Shown piece after piece: positions 33,924-44,442 of a stretch of 64,000 nucleotides of DNA. The notes beneath the pieces are model-generated. The model saw only the letters and a program-made list of their open reading frames with translations, did no database searches and was not told the DNA's origin. Numbering within the stretch: position 1 is the stretch's first letter; the number at the start of each line of letters is the position of its first letter. Origin of the DNA: Streptomyces durmitorensis (lineage in GTDB: Bacteria > Actinomycetota > Actinomycetes > Streptomycetales > Streptomycetaceae); NCBI RefSeq assembly GCF_023498005.1, contig NZ_CP097289.1, positions 2,418,001-2,482,000 on the forward strand, given 5' to 3'. The translations under genes were made by a program, and so were the position numbers.

Positions 33924-35063
33924 ATGACCCCGCCGCCCGCGATCTCCTCTACGGCCGCCGTTGCCCTGGCGCCCGAAACGCCCCCTCCGGATCCCCCGGC
34001 CAAGGGCGTGCGGACCCGGCTCGCCTCGCGGGCGGGCCTGGCAACAGCGTGCGCCGTACTGCTCGTCGCCCTCCTCGTCTCCGTCGTCGTGGCCATCGGC
34101 CTCGGCTCCGCCGTCGTCACGCCGGGCGACACCGCCCGGCTGCTGTGGGCCGCGATGAGCGGCGGGAGCATCGATGCCGATGAGGTGACGACGTATCAGA
34201 TCATCTGGCAGATCCGCACACCTCGCGTGCTCCTGGCGGCACTTGTGGGCGCGGGCCTCAGCGCGGTCGGCGTCGCCATCCAGGCGTTGGTGCGCAATGC
34301 CCTCGCCGATCCCTTCGTCCTGGGCGTCTCCTCCGGGGCGTCGGTCGGCGCGGTCGGCGTCACGGTCACGGGCGGGCTCGCGGCGCTCGGCATCTACGCG
34401 GTGTCGGCGGGGGCGTTCATCGGCGCGCTCGTCGCCTCCGTTCTCGTGTACGTCGCCTCCGCGAGCCGCGGCGGCGGGCTCTCGCCGCTGCGGCTCGTCC
34501 TGACGGGCGTGGCCATGGCGCTCGGCTTCCAGGCCGTGATGAGCGTGATCATCTACTTCGCGCCGGACAGCGAGGCGACCAGCATGGTCCTGTACTGGAC
34601 GATGGGCAGCTTCGGCGCCGCCAGTTGGGGCGCCCTACCCGTCGTGGCCGCCTGCGTGCTGCTCGGCCTCGCCGTGCTGTACCGGTACAGCCGGGCGCTC
34701 GACGTCCTGGCGCTCGGCGACGAGACCGCGACGAGCCTGGGCATCAGCCCCGACCGGCACCGCAAGGGCCTGCTCCTGCTCGCCTCCCTCATCACCGGGG
34801 TGATGGTCGCCGTGAGCGGGGCGATCAGCTTCGTCGGCCTGGTCATGCCCCATCTCGTACGCATGGTGGTCGGCGCCACGCATGCGCGGGTCCTTGCCGT
34901 CGCACCGCTGGTCGGAGCGGTGTTCATGGTCTGGGTCGACCTCGTGTCGCGGACGCTCGTGGCGCCGCGCGAGCTGCCGCTCGGGGTCATCACGGCGCTG
35001 GTCGGGGTGCCGGTGTTCATCGCGCTGATGCGGCGCAAGGGCTATATGTTCGGGGGTCGTTGA
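33924..35063 (+). CDS. FecCD-type metallophore ABC permease
   Basis: 379 aa from ATG 33924. Nine to ten helices are visible. Family motifs: YQIIWQIRTPRVLLAALVGAGL, then VRNALADPFVLGVSSGASVGA, LGDETATSLGIS, and the coupling region GAISFVGLVMPHLVRMVVG. Members form the channel for import of iron-siderophores, cobalamin or other metal chelates. The N-terminal 35 residues are Pro-rich and cytoplasmic. One base separates it from the ATPase gene. Confidence 0.93.
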   Translation: MTPPPAISSTAAVALAPETPPPDPPAKGVRTRLASRAGLATACAVLLVALLVSVVVAIGLGSAVVTPGDTARLLWAAMSGGSIDADEVTTYQIIWQIRTPRVLLAALVGAGLSAVGVAIQALVRNALADPFVLGVSSGASVGAVGVTVTGGLAALGIYAVSAGAFIGALVASVLVYVASASRGGGLSPLRLVLTGVAMALGFQAVMSVIIYFAPDSEATSMVLYWTMGSFGAASWGALPVVAACVLLGLAVLYRYSRALDVLALGDETATSLGISPDRHRKGLLLLASLITGVMVAVSGAISFVGLVMPHLVRMVVGATHARVLAVAPLVGAVFMVWVDLVSRTLVAPRELPLGVITALVGVPVFIALMRRKGYMFGGR

Positions 35064-35064
35064 G

Positions 35065-35844
35065 ATGGAACTCGCACTCGACGGGCTGTCCGTGACGATC
35101 GACGGCAAACTCCTCGTCCGCGACCTGTCCCTCGCGGTGGGCGACGGCCAGATCGTGGGCCTGGTCGGCCCGAACGGCAGCGGGAAGTCCACCGCCCTCA
35201 AATGCGTCTACCGCGCGCTCCGCCCCAGCTCCGGCGTGGTCAGGGTGGGCGACGACGACCTCTCACGGCTGACCCCACGCCGCAGCGCGCAGGTCGTCGC
35301 CGCGATGGCCCAGGACGGCGCGGTGGACCTCGACTTCACGGTGGCGGAGGTCGTGGCCCTGGGCCGCGCGCCCCATCTGCGCGGGAACCAGGCACTCGGC
35401 GCGCGCGAACGGGACCTGTGCGCGCGGACGATGGCCCGTCTCGACCTGACCCGCCTCGCCGACCGCGGCGTACTCACCCTGTCGGGCGGTGAACGCCAAC
35501 GCGTTCTCCTTGCAAGGGCGTTGGTGCAGGAGCCGCGGATCCTGGTCCTCGACGAACCGACCAACCACCTCGACGTGCGCCACCAGATCGAGCTCCTCTC
35601 GCTCCTGAAGGGCTCGGGCCTCACCGTCCTCGTGGTGCTGCACGACCTGAACCTCGCGGCGGCCGCGTGCGACCGCATCGGGGTGCTGTCCCAGGGTGCG
35701 CTGGTGGCCGCCGGAACGCCGGAAGAGGTGCTGACCACGGGGCTCGTCGACGAGGTGTTCGGCGTCAAGGCCAGCGTGATCAGCCACCCCCTGACCGGCG
35801 ACCCCCAGCTCCTCTACGCACTGAGCCCCTCGCCCCCCCTCTGA
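35065..35844 (+). CDS. Metallophore ABC transporter ATP-binding protein
   Basis: 259 aa. Walker A GPNGSGKSTALK near 37, Q-loop MAQDGAVD, signature LSGGERQRVLLARAL, Walker B ILVLDEPTNHLD and H-loop VVLHDLNLAAAACDRI are all intact. FecE/BtuD type. It couples ATP hydrolysis to the FecCD permease directly upstream; the binding protein is 23 bp downstream. Confidence 0.95.
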   Translation: MELALDGLSVTIDGKLLVRDLSLAVGDGQIVGLVGPNGSGKSTALKCVYRALRPSSGVVRVGDDDLSRLTPRRSAQVVAAMAQDGAVDLDFTVAEVVALGRAPHLRGNQALGARERDLCARTMARLDLTRLADRGVLTLSGGERQRVLLARALVQEPRILVLDEPTNHLDVRHQIELLSLLKGSGLTVLVVLHDLNLAAAACDRIGVLSQGALVAAGTPEEVLTTGLVDEVFGVKASVISHPLTGDPQLLYALSPSPPL

Positions 35845-35867
35845 ACACCGAAAGGCACCACCAGGCC

Positions 35868-36896
35868 ATGCCCAGAACCCGTACACGCACACATACACGC
35901 ACACGTACACGCACCGCCGTCGGATCCGCGCTCGCGGCCGCCCTGCTGCTCGGCGGCTGCGGCGCCGAGGTCGACGCGGACCCCAAGTCCGCGGGCCCCT
36001 CCGAGAAGACCACCGTCAAGCGCTGCGGCGAGCCGGTCACGTACAAGACCCCGCAGCGCGCGGTGGTCTACGAGGGCGGCAGCGCGGACAAGATGTTCAG
36101 CCTCGGCCTGACCGAGCACGTCCAGGGTTATGTGATGCCACCGGCCAACCCGCCGGTGAGCGAGTCCCCTTGGGCGTCGGAGTACGCCAAGGTGAAGATG
36201 CTCAGCGACGACCTGCTCAACAAGGAGCTCGTCGTGGAGGCCAAGTCGGACTTCGTGGTCGCCGGCTGGAACTCGGGCTTCAGCGACCAGCGGGGCATCA
36301 CCCCGCAGATCCTGGACAAGCTCGGCATCCAGAGCTTCATGCACACGGAGAGCTGCTTCAACTACCCCAAGTACCCGCAGAAGGTCACCCCGTTCAAGGC
36401 CCTGTACTCGGACCTGGACCGTCTGGGCAGGATCTTCCACGTCGAGAAGAAGGCGGACGAGGTCGTGGGCGACCTCAAGAAGCGCGTGACGGCCGTAGAG
36501 TCCAAGGCCCCCAAGGGCGGCGCCCCGGTCCCGGTCTTCCTCTACGACTCCGGCACGGACCAGCCCTTCACGGCGGGCAGCCAGGTCCCGCCCAACGACA
36601 TCATCAAGTCCGCGGGCGGCAAGAACATCTTCGACGGCCTGGACGAGCGGTGGACCCAGGTGAACTGGGAGGCCGTCGCCAAGGCCGAGCCCGAGGTCGT
36701 CATCATCTTCGACTACGGCGACATGCCCGCCAAGAAGAAGATCGACTTCCTGAAGAAGTCCCCGCACACCAAGGAACTGCCCGCCGTGAAGAAGAACAAC
36801 TTCTTCGTGCTCGACTACAACGAGGGCATCAGCGGGCCGCGCAACATCGACGGCCTGGAGAAGTTCGGGAAGTACGTGCGGGAACTGAAGCGGTGA
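35868..36896 (+). CDS. Metallophore-binding lipoprotein of the ABC importer
   Basis: 342 aa from ATG 35868. The signal peptide has an odd Thr/Arg repeat n-region (RTRTHTRTRTRT, from an ACACGC/ACACGT microsatellite), a hydrophobic core and the lipobox LLLGGC with Cys31. The mature part is a helical-backbone (FecB/BtuF-type) binding protein: QRAVVYEGGSADKMFSLGL, FVVAGWNSGF, and EAVAKAEPEVVIIFDYGD. It presents the metal chelate to the FecCD permease on the outer membrane face. Last gene of the importer. Confidence 0.92.
   Translation: MPRTRTRTHTRTRTRTAVGSALAAALLLGGCGAEVDADPKSAGPSEKTTVKRCGEPVTYKTPQRAVVYEGGSADKMFSLGLTEHVQGYVMPPANPPVSESPWASEYAKVKMLSDDLLNKELVVEAKSDFVVAGWNSGFSDQRGITPQILDKLGIQSFMHTESCFNYPKYPQKVTPFKALYSDLDRLGRIFHVEKKADEVVGDLKKRVTAVESKAPKGGAPVPVFLYDSGTDQPFTAGSQVPPNDIIKSAGGKNIFDGLDERWTQVNWEAVAKAEPEVVIIFDYGDMPAKKKIDFLKKSPHTKELPAVKKNNFFVLDYNEGISGPRNIDGLEKFGKYVRELKR
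35883..35914 (+). repeat. ACACG dinucleotide-like microsatellite in a signal peptide
   Basis: Alternating CACACA/TACACGCA units encode RTRTHTRTRTRT in the n-region of the lipoprotein signal. Each 6-base slip would add or remove one Arg-Thr pair without a frameshift. Confidence 0.7.
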
Positions 36897-36903
36897 AGCC
36901 GGC

Positions 36904-36937
36904 CGCGACTCACTGAGCCTCGTCTCACCGAGTCGCG
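36904..36937. terminator. Convergent hairpin between lipoprotein and ohrR genes
   Basis: Arms CGCGACTC (36904-36911) and GAGTCGCG (36930-36937) are perfect complements with an 18-base loop. There is no T run. A 16-base direct repeat (CTCACTGAGCCTCGTC at 36909 and 36939) overlaps it. Confidence 0.5.
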
Positions 36938-36939
36938 CC

Positions 36940-37410
36940 TCACTGAGCCTCGTCGAGGGCGCCCGTCAGGCGGCCGAGGAGGCCCTGCAGGACAAGGACC
37001 TCCTCGACCGTCATGCCGGTCGAGGCGAGGATCCGGCGCGGCACGGGCAGGGCACGCTCACGCAGCTCCACTCCGCCCTCGGTCAGCTGGACGGTGACGG
37101 AGCGCTCATCGGCGGCACTGCGCTCACGCCGTACGAGCCCCGCGGTCTCCAGCCGCTTCAGGAGCGGTGAGAGCGTCCCGGAGTCCAGGCGCAGCCGCTC
37201 GCCGATCGCCTTGACGGGCTGCGGGCCGCTCTCCCAGAGCACCAGCATCACCAGGTACTGGGGATAGGTGAGGCCCAGGTCCTTGAGGGCATCGCGGTAG
37301 ACGCCGCCGAAGGCGCGCGAGGCGGCGTGCAGCGAGAAGCAGACCTGGTGGTCGAGGCGGAGGAGCTCGGCGTCGGGCAGTCCCGGTTCCGTGGTCGGCG
37401 ATGGCGTCAT
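36940..37410 (-). CDS. ohrR: OhrR, MarR-family organic peroxide sensor
   Basis: 156 aa from ATG 37410. The peroxide-sensing Cys lies in LDHQVCFSLHAASRAFGGVYRD near residue 22, the OhrR hallmark. The winged HTH follows (PVKAIGERLRLDSGTLSPLLKRLETAGLVRRERSAADERS). Reduced OhrR represses ohr; oxidation of the Cys by organic hydroperoxide releases it. It is divergent from ohr across 127 bp holding a palindrome that fits its binding site. A start further upstream would run into that palindrome. Confidence 0.93.
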   Translation of the reverse strand: MTPSPTTEPGLPDAELLRLDHQVCFSLHAASRAFGGVYRDALKDLGLTYPQYLVMLVLWESGPQPVKAIGERLRLDSGTLSPLLKRLETAGLVRRERSAADERSVTVQLTEGGVELRERALPVPRRILASTGMTVEEVLVLQGLLGRLTGALDEAQ

Positions 37411-37439
37411 GGATCCAGGGTACCTGCCACACGCCATTC

Positions 37440-37467
37440 AGTTGTGCACAACTAAATCGTGTGCAAC
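37440..37467. promoter_or_regulatory. Likely OhrR operator
   Basis: Perfect 14-bp palindrome AGTTGTGCACAACT at 37440-37453, followed at 37459-37467 by a half-site GTGTGCAAC that resembles the inverse of the first. It lies 30 bp before ohrR and 85 bp before ohr, suited to repress both. Confidence 0.75.
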
Positions 37468-37537
37468 CATTACTGACGTGACCGAGCGAACGAACCCCGT
37501 TCATCTCGTTCGTCGACCGAGGGAAGAGGACACCCCC

Positions 37538-37948
<411 letters not shown>

Positions 37949-38000
37949 GGATCGAACAAGAGAGGGCCGGACGGCGGGTACCGTAGAGGTACCGATCTCA

Positions 38001-38039
38001 TGGGCCTCCTGGTGGGCTGCGTGAACCCCAGGAGGCCCA
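38001..38039 (+). promoter_or_regulatory. Hairpin sequestering a ribosome-binding site
   Basis: TGGGCCTCCTGG (38001-38012) pairs perfectly with CCAGGAGGCCCA (38028-38039), 12 bp with a 15-base loop. The 3' arm contains the whole AGGAGG of the gene starting at 38042. An upstream in-frame ATG at 38000 would make a 14-codon N-terminal extension whose translation would melt the hairpin. Two GGTACC hexamers lie just upstream (37977-37993). Confidence 0.75.
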
Positions 38040-38041
38040 GC

Positions 38042-38503
38042 ATGACGACGAACCGCGGACGCAAGGACGTGATCCGGAACCGGATGACGTCGACCGGCGA
38101 GTCGTACAACGTCGCCGCCCGCAACCTCAAGGCCATGAAGGACATGGGCGCCACCCGCGAGGCCGTCGTCACGCAGCGCTGGCAGCCCGCCGAGACCCTG
38201 GACGTGCCGTGCCCCTGCGGCGGCACCTGCGAGCCCGGCGAGAAGTGCGACCACTGCCACGCCCGCCACCGCCACGTGGCCCGCTACCCCGGCAGCCGCA
38301 CCGAGGTCGAGACCTGGGTCGACTGCTACGACTGCATGGGCTGCTCGTCCTCGTACACGATCACCGTCGTCCTGCCCGGCCGCCCGTGGGGCGTCGCCGA
38401 GACGGTGATCCAGGGCGCGTCCGCCGAGCCGGTGATCCGCGCCACGGTCTTCCCGGGCGTGAAGCACCCGCTGCTGCGTCCCGAGACGCCGGACGAGGAC
38501 TGA
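38042..38503 (+). CDS. Small Cys-rich, probably zinc-binding protein
   Basis: 153 aa from ATG 38042 (AGGAGG 7 bases upstream; in-frame ATG at 38000 is an alternative). The N-terminus RKDVIRNRMTSTGESYNVAARNLKAM is a short helix motif common in actinobacterial accessory proteins (RMxxTGESYxxARR). The middle has CPCGGTCEPGEKCDHC, seven His/Cys within 25 residues, then CYDCMGC. This suggests one or two bound zinc ions. No enzyme motif is seen. Function unknown. Confidence 0.75.
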   Translation: MTTNRGRKDVIRNRMTSTGESYNVAARNLKAMKDMGATREAVVTQRWQPAETLDVPCPCGGTCEPGEKCDHCHARHRHVARYPGSRTEVETWVDCYDCMGCSSSYTITVVLPGRPWGVAETVIQGASAEPVIRATVFPGVKHPLLRPETPDED

Positions 38504-38572
38504 GCCCCGCCGGGCTCCCTGAGCGGGGTCCGGAGCGTGTCCGGTATCCGAATATGGCTGACCGGCATCTGA

Positions 38573-40069
<1,497 letters not shown>

Positions 40070-40099
40070 CCCCGCTCCGTCCGGCGGTGGCTCCCGCGT

Positions 40100-43000
40100 C
40101 TACCCGGCGTCGGGAGCTCCCGCCTCCCGCGGACCCGACACGACCCGCGCCGCCAGATCCAGGAACGCCTCCGCCGTGCGTCCTCTGAGGCGGGCGAGTT
40201 CCTTGGCGCGGTGTTCGGAGAGGTGGAGGTCGAAGGGGATGAGGACGGTGCCGGCGCACGCGTCGGTGAAGCGCTCCTCGACCTCCGTGTCCCGCAGGGG
40301 CTTGTCGATGCCGCCGAGGCGGGACGCGACGATCAGGGCCTGGCCGGCCAGTTCCTCGCGACCCCGCTCGCGCAGGTCGTCGAGGAGCTCGGCGGCGGCC
40401 GTCACGGAGTAGGTCGAGGTCGTGCAGCAGACGATCAGACGGTCGGCCATGTCCAGGGCCACGTCGAGCGCCGGGTCCCGCGGCGGCGCCGCCCAGTCGG
40501 TCAGCATCACGGGGTAGTGGCGGGCCGTCATCGTGAGGATGCGGCGGTACTCCTCGGCGTAGGCCGGGCTGCGGACGGCGTAGCTGGCCCGGTGCGCGAG
40601 GATTTCAAGGCCCGAGGGGGCGAGGCTGGTCAGGCGGCGGATGTCGGCGTGGCCCGCGTCCATCGGCAGCCTGGTGAGATCGCGGGGTGTCGCGGTGTTC
40701 TGCCGGACCAGGTAGCCGTTCAGGTCACCGCTGACCGGGGCGCCGTCCATGGCGAGGACCGGCTCGCCGCGCACCGCCACGAACAGCGAGCCCAGCATGA
40801 ACGTGGTGGTGGACCGGCCGCAGCTCGGGTGGGCGCCGACCACGATGACGCGTCTGCTGTACGTGAGGGGGCGGCGGGCCAGGGACAGGCGGTTCTCGTG
40901 CGCGGCGCGGGCGCCTCCGATCCCCAGGTCCACGCGGAGGCTGCGACGGCCGATCCGGGAAGCGGCCGGAGCGCTCTGCTCGCTCGCCGTGGTCTGCAGG
41001 GGCGGGCGCGGAGGCACGCGGCCGGAGGAGGCCGCCGGCTGTCCGGAGGGCTTCCCGTCGCCGCGCATGGCCTGCGCGATCGCGACGTACCGGGCCAGCC
41101 TGTCGGCGACCGAGGCTGCGGTGGGCCGCCTGCCCGGGTCCGCGTCCAGGCACTGCTTGACCATGTCGCGAAGGGGCTGCCAGGTGGTGCCCTGCCAGAG
41201 CTGCATGCCGTCGGGCAGGCCGGGCAGGGAGGTCTGCCGCTTGCTGCTGATCAACCGCAGCAGTTCGCCGAGGGACTTGACGTTGTCCTCTCGCGTCGGC
41301 GCGGCTCCCGCACCGGAGAACTCACCGTCCACGACGCAGTCCGAGAGGCCGACGAGCACCACGGACCGTTCCAGGACCATCACCGAGTCCGGGGTGAGAC
41401 CGGCCGGAACCAGCCCGTTGAGATGGCAGATGCTCAGCGCGCTCGCCAGGTGCCAGGCGAGCAGCAGGCTGGTGAGGATGTCGAACGCGGAGGTGCCTTC
41501 CGGCGTTTCGTACGCGAGGAGTTCATTGAGCCGGGGCGGCTGCAGATCCGTGTTCCCGGGGGCCGCGACCAGCCGCATGGCGAGCCAGGCGGGGCGGTCG
41601 TCGAGTCCGGAGGCCAGGAGCTCGGGGGCGTAGCGCCCGTTCATCCGGCGCAGCGCCTCGGCCTCGGTGATCAGCAACTGCTCGGTGGCCACGGGCAGAT
41701 CGGGACGTGCCACCCGCAGGGCCGCCTCGCCGCCGCTGTCGTCCCGGCCTCGGTAGACCAAGGTGCGGGTGCCTGCCCTGCGGCCGAGCAGCTGAAAGCG
41801 GCCGAGGCGCTTGGGATCCTGCGGGGTCAAGGGTGCCCACGGCTCCGCACGGGGCCCGTCCGGCGCGTCGAAGGCCGGGACACGGGGCTGCGCCGCCACG
41901 CCGAACCGTGCGAGGAGCCGGCGTTCGACCGCGGTGAAGGAATGGAAGGCGGCGGGCACCGTGTCCGCTCCTTCGGGGTGGGTGAGCCAGGCGGGGAAGT
42001 CCGGTGAGCGGCCGGCCAGTTGTTCCAGGCGCCGGCCGATGGCCCGCCCGGTGCGGAGCAGTTCGGAGCTGGGCACGGCGTCGAGGAGCGCGGTCTTGCT
42101 CTCCTCCGTGAAGTCGAAGATGCGGTGCTTCGCGGGCAGCGGCCCCGGCACGGGAGCCGGGTACGGGTGCATCAGACCCCCCAGGAAGACCTCGGCCAGC
42201 TGCGCGGCCGGGGCCCGCCAGGGCACGGCGGACTGCACGAGCCGCATGACGGGCACGGACAGCGGGGAGACGGCGGCCAGATGCGCGGCCAGCCGGTACG
42301 CCTCCGGGGATGCCGCGTCACGGAAGTGCTGGATGCCGCGGACCTCGCGCCCCGGGGTGATCGGCGCGAGCCGCTGCGGGCGGGCCAGGAGGGGCAGTTC
42401 GACGGTGGTGCCCGGCGAGGTGAGCAGCAGCGACCAGTCCCGCAGCGACTCCGCCACCGGTTCGAGGACGGGGATGGGCACGCCGGAGAAGTCGGCGACG
42501 CCCACGGGCAGCACCCGGTCGGTGATCTCCCACGACGTGTTGGCGCCGCCGGTCCTGCGGGTGGTGGCCTGCCAGCGGTCGGCCTGGATGCCGGAGCCGT
42601 CCCACAGCGCGGGCGGCAGGGTGTGGAGCACCGCCACCGGACCTCTGGTGGCCCACTCCAGCAGAGTGTCGTGCATGGTGCCGCGCCGCCAGGCGCTGCC
42701 GAGGCCGTCGCTGACGACGAGGACCAGTGTCTGTCCGGTCGGGTCGAGCAGGGTGCTCGGCGACATGGTGGAGCCGCCGCTGTCGAAGGGCCTGCCGTGC
42801 AGGACCGGGGTGTCGGCGCCACGGGTGTCGAGACCGAGGACCCGGATGGAGCGGAAGGCGGCCAGGCGTTGCAGCGCGGTGCGCAGATCGGCGGCGAGCC
42901 GGTGCCACAGGAGCATCGAGAGGCCGCCGTCGACGACAAGGGCCAGATGCAGCCAGCGTTCACGCGCCGGACGCATGACCACATCGGGCAGCCGCGTCTC

Positions 43001-43489
43001 GGCCAGCGCCGCCGCGGTGGCTGCCTCGTCCAGTTCCTGACGCCACCTGCTGGGCCGCTTGCGCTTCAGCGGGCGCAGCGCGCGTCCGATGAGCAGCTCC
43101 TGCCGCAGCGCCTTGTCCTCGGGGACACGCAGGGGAAGGGCGGGCTGTTCCTCGTCCGCCGGCAGGGGCGCGGGGCGGTCGGGAACAAGAGGGGGCAGGG
43201 ACGCGGCGTGCAGCTCGGGCGTGGTGAGGTCGGGCAGGTCGTCGTCGGGCGTGGCCGGTTCGGGGGGTTCGCCGTCGTCCTCGGCCGGTTCGGACGCCTC
43301 GCCGTGCGGGGACGGCTCCGGGCGGCTGTGCGCGCGGCGGCTCGCACGTTCCAGCGGCAGCTCTCCGGGGCCGTCGGTCAGGCGGTGGGCCAGCCACAGC
43401 ACGTCCAGGACTTCTTGCGCGTCGAGGCTCTGCCCAGCCGCCTTGAGGACCCGCAGGGCGGTGGCCAGGGTGTCGTCCCTGCGGTCCAC
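40100..43489 (-). CDS. Multidomain SAV_2336-N / vWA / pseudokinase / ParA-like protein of a VMAP system
   Basis: 1129 aa from a GTG at 43489, 2 bp after the MoxR stop; a longer frame upstream is MoxR shadow. Domains: 1-60 SAV_2336 N-terminal type (LRVLKAAGQSLDAQEVLDVLWLAHRL); Pro/Glu-rich linker; vWA-like 180-330 with MIDAS reduced to DGGLS; helical region; kinase-like 560-800 (LGRFQLLGRRAGTRTLVYRG) without HRD or DFG; and a CobQ/MinD/ParA-type domain 875-1115 with VVGAHPSCGRSTTT, where Arg replaces the signature Walker A Lys. The vWA and kinase parts look inactive, so the protein is probably a platform. It belongs with MoxR and the trypsin-VMAP protein encoded upstream. Confidence 0.85.
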   Translation of the reverse strand: MDRRDDTLATALRVLKAAGQSLDAQEVLDVLWLAHRLTDGPGELPLERASRRAHSRPEPSPHGEASEPAEDDGEPPEPATPDDDLPDLTTPELHAASLPPLVPDRPAPLPADEEQPALPLRVPEDKALRQELLIGRALRPLKRKRPSRWRQELDEAATAAALAETRLPDVVMRPARERWLHLALVVDGGLSMLLWHRLAADLRTALQRLAAFRSIRVLGLDTRGADTPVLHGRPFDSGGSTMSPSTLLDPTGQTLVLVVSDGLGSAWRRGTMHDTLLEWATRGPVAVLHTLPPALWDGSGIQADRWQATTRRTGGANTSWEITDRVLPVGVADFSGVPIPVLEPVAESLRDWSLLLTSPGTTVELPLLARPQRLAPITPGREVRGIQHFRDAASPEAYRLAAHLAAVSPLSVPVMRLVQSAVPWRAPAAQLAEVFLGGLMHPYPAPVPGPLPAKHRIFDFTEESKTALLDAVPSSELLRTGRAIGRRLEQLAGRSPDFPAWLTHPEGADTVPAAFHSFTAVERRLLARFGVAAQPRVPAFDAPDGPRAEPWAPLTPQDPKRLGRFQLLGRRAGTRTLVYRGRDDSGGEAALRVARPDLPVATEQLLITEAEALRRMNGRYAPELLASGLDDRPAWLAMRLVAAPGNTDLQPPRLNELLAYETPEGTSAFDILTSLLLAWHLASALSICHLNGLVPAGLTPDSVMVLERSVVLVGLSDCVVDGEFSGAGAAPTREDNVKSLGELLRLISSKRQTSLPGLPDGMQLWQGTTWQPLRDMVKQCLDADPGRRPTAASVADRLARYVAIAQAMRGDGKPSGQPAASSGRVPPRPPLQTTASEQSAPAASRIGRRSLRVDLGIGGARAAHENRLSLARRPLTYSRRVIVVGAHPSCGRSTTTFMLGSLFVAVRGEPVLAMDGAPVSGDLNGYLVRQNTATPRDLTRLPMDAGHADIRRLTSLAPSGLEILAHRASYAVRSPAYAEEYRRILTMTARHYPVMLTDWAAPPRDPALDVALDMADRLIVCCTTSTYSVTAAAELLDDLRERGREELAGQALIVASRLGGIDKPLRDTEVEERFTDACAGTVLIPFDLHLSEHRAKELARLRGRTAEAFLDLAARVVSGPREAGAPDAG

Positions 43490-43491
43490 GG

Positions 43492-44442
43492 TCAGAGGGT
43501 TCCCGTCAGCTGGTGGAGCACCGCGTCCAGCAGCCCTTCGGCGTCCAGGTCCACTCCCCCTGCCCGCAGGAACACCGCGTTGAGCAGCTGGTCGGTGGCG
43601 AGTTCGCCGGGTGCCCGGCGGCGCAGGAACGCCTGTAGCAGGTCGTCGACCTCCAGGAGCGCTCCGTCCCCCAGGTGCGCCGAGACGATGGCGCGCAGCC
43701 GGTCCTCGTCCGGGACCGGAAGGTCGAGCCGGATGCAGCGGCGCAGGAAGGCGGGCGGGAAGTCGCGCTCGCCGTTGCTGGTGATGACGACGACGGGGAA
43801 CTCGACGCACTGCACCCGGCCCTGCTCGACGGCGACCGAGCCGTGGTGGTCCGCCGTCAGGACGTCGACGGTCGCCATCTCCTCGGGCAGCCGGGCCAGT
43901 TCGGGTATCTCGAAGACGCCCTCCTCGAAGACGGTCAGCAGATCGTTCGGCAGGTCGACGTCGCCCTTGTCCATCTCGTCGACGAGCAGCGCCCGAGGTG
44001 TGCCGGTCGGGGCGAGGGCCGTGCCCAGAGCACCGAGCCGGATGAAGTTGCCGATGGAGGGCTCGCGGTCTCCGCGGTCACGGCTGAGGGTGGTCTCCCT
44101 CAGGCGTCCGATGGCGTCGTACTGGTAGAGGGCGTCCTGCACGCTGGAGCGGCTGTTGACCGGCCAGCGCAACAGCTCGCCGAGGCTGAGTTCGTGCGCG
44201 ACGGCCCGCGCGAGCGAGGACTTGCCGGTGCCCGCGGGACCTGTCACCAGGAGCGGCCTGCGCAGATGCAGTGCCGCGTTGACCACGTCCGCGTGCTCCC
44301 GGGCGATCAGATAGGGCAGCGGCGCCGCCGATCCGTCCGGCGGGCTGAACCGGCGCCAGGGCGGGGCGGGCGGCATGGTGACGGGGCGCGGCATGCCGTC
44401 GCCGCGGAAGATCCGCCAGCTGCCGTTGGAGTCCGTGCTCAT
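43492..44442 (-). CDS. MoxR-type AAA+ ATPase of a vWA-MoxR-VMAP system
   Basis: 316 aa. Walker A TGPAGTGKSSLARAVA (Lys74), Walker B ALLVDEMDKGDVDLP (Asp155, Glu156), sensor 1 VVITSNGERDFPPAFLRRC with the Arg finger region, and a lid domain. MoxR ATPases remodel or activate partner complexes together with vWA proteins. The ATG overlaps the stop of the trypsin-VMAP gene and the stop is followed after 2 bp by the vWA-type gene, so stoichiometric expression is likely. Confidence 0.92.
   Translation of the reverse strand: MSTDSNGSWRIFRGDGMPRPVTMPPAPPWRRFSPPDGSAAPLPYLIAREHADVVNAALHLRRPLLVTGPAGTGKSSLARAVAHELSLGELLRWPVNSRSSVQDALYQYDAIGRLRETTLSRDRGDREPSIGNFIRLGALGTALAPTGTPRALLVDEMDKGDVDLPNDLLTVFEEGVFEIPELARLPEEMATVDVLTADHHGSVAVEQGRVQCVEFPVVVITSNGERDFPPAFLRRCIRLDLPVPDEDRLRAIVSAHLGDGALLEVDDLLQAFLRRRAPGELATDQLLNAVFLRAGGVDLDAEGLLDAVLHQLTGTL

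Noticed and set aside
36904..36954. IS or transposon footprint from the 16-base direct repeat
   Set aside because: It is a 30-bp-period short repeat around a terminator-like hairpin with no transposase or terminal inverted repeats.
40100..43810. Start of the multidomain vWA protein at 43810
   Set aside because: The first 107 codons are an Arg/Pro-rich shadow of the MoxR gene; the GTG at 43489 follows the MoxR stop by 2 bp.
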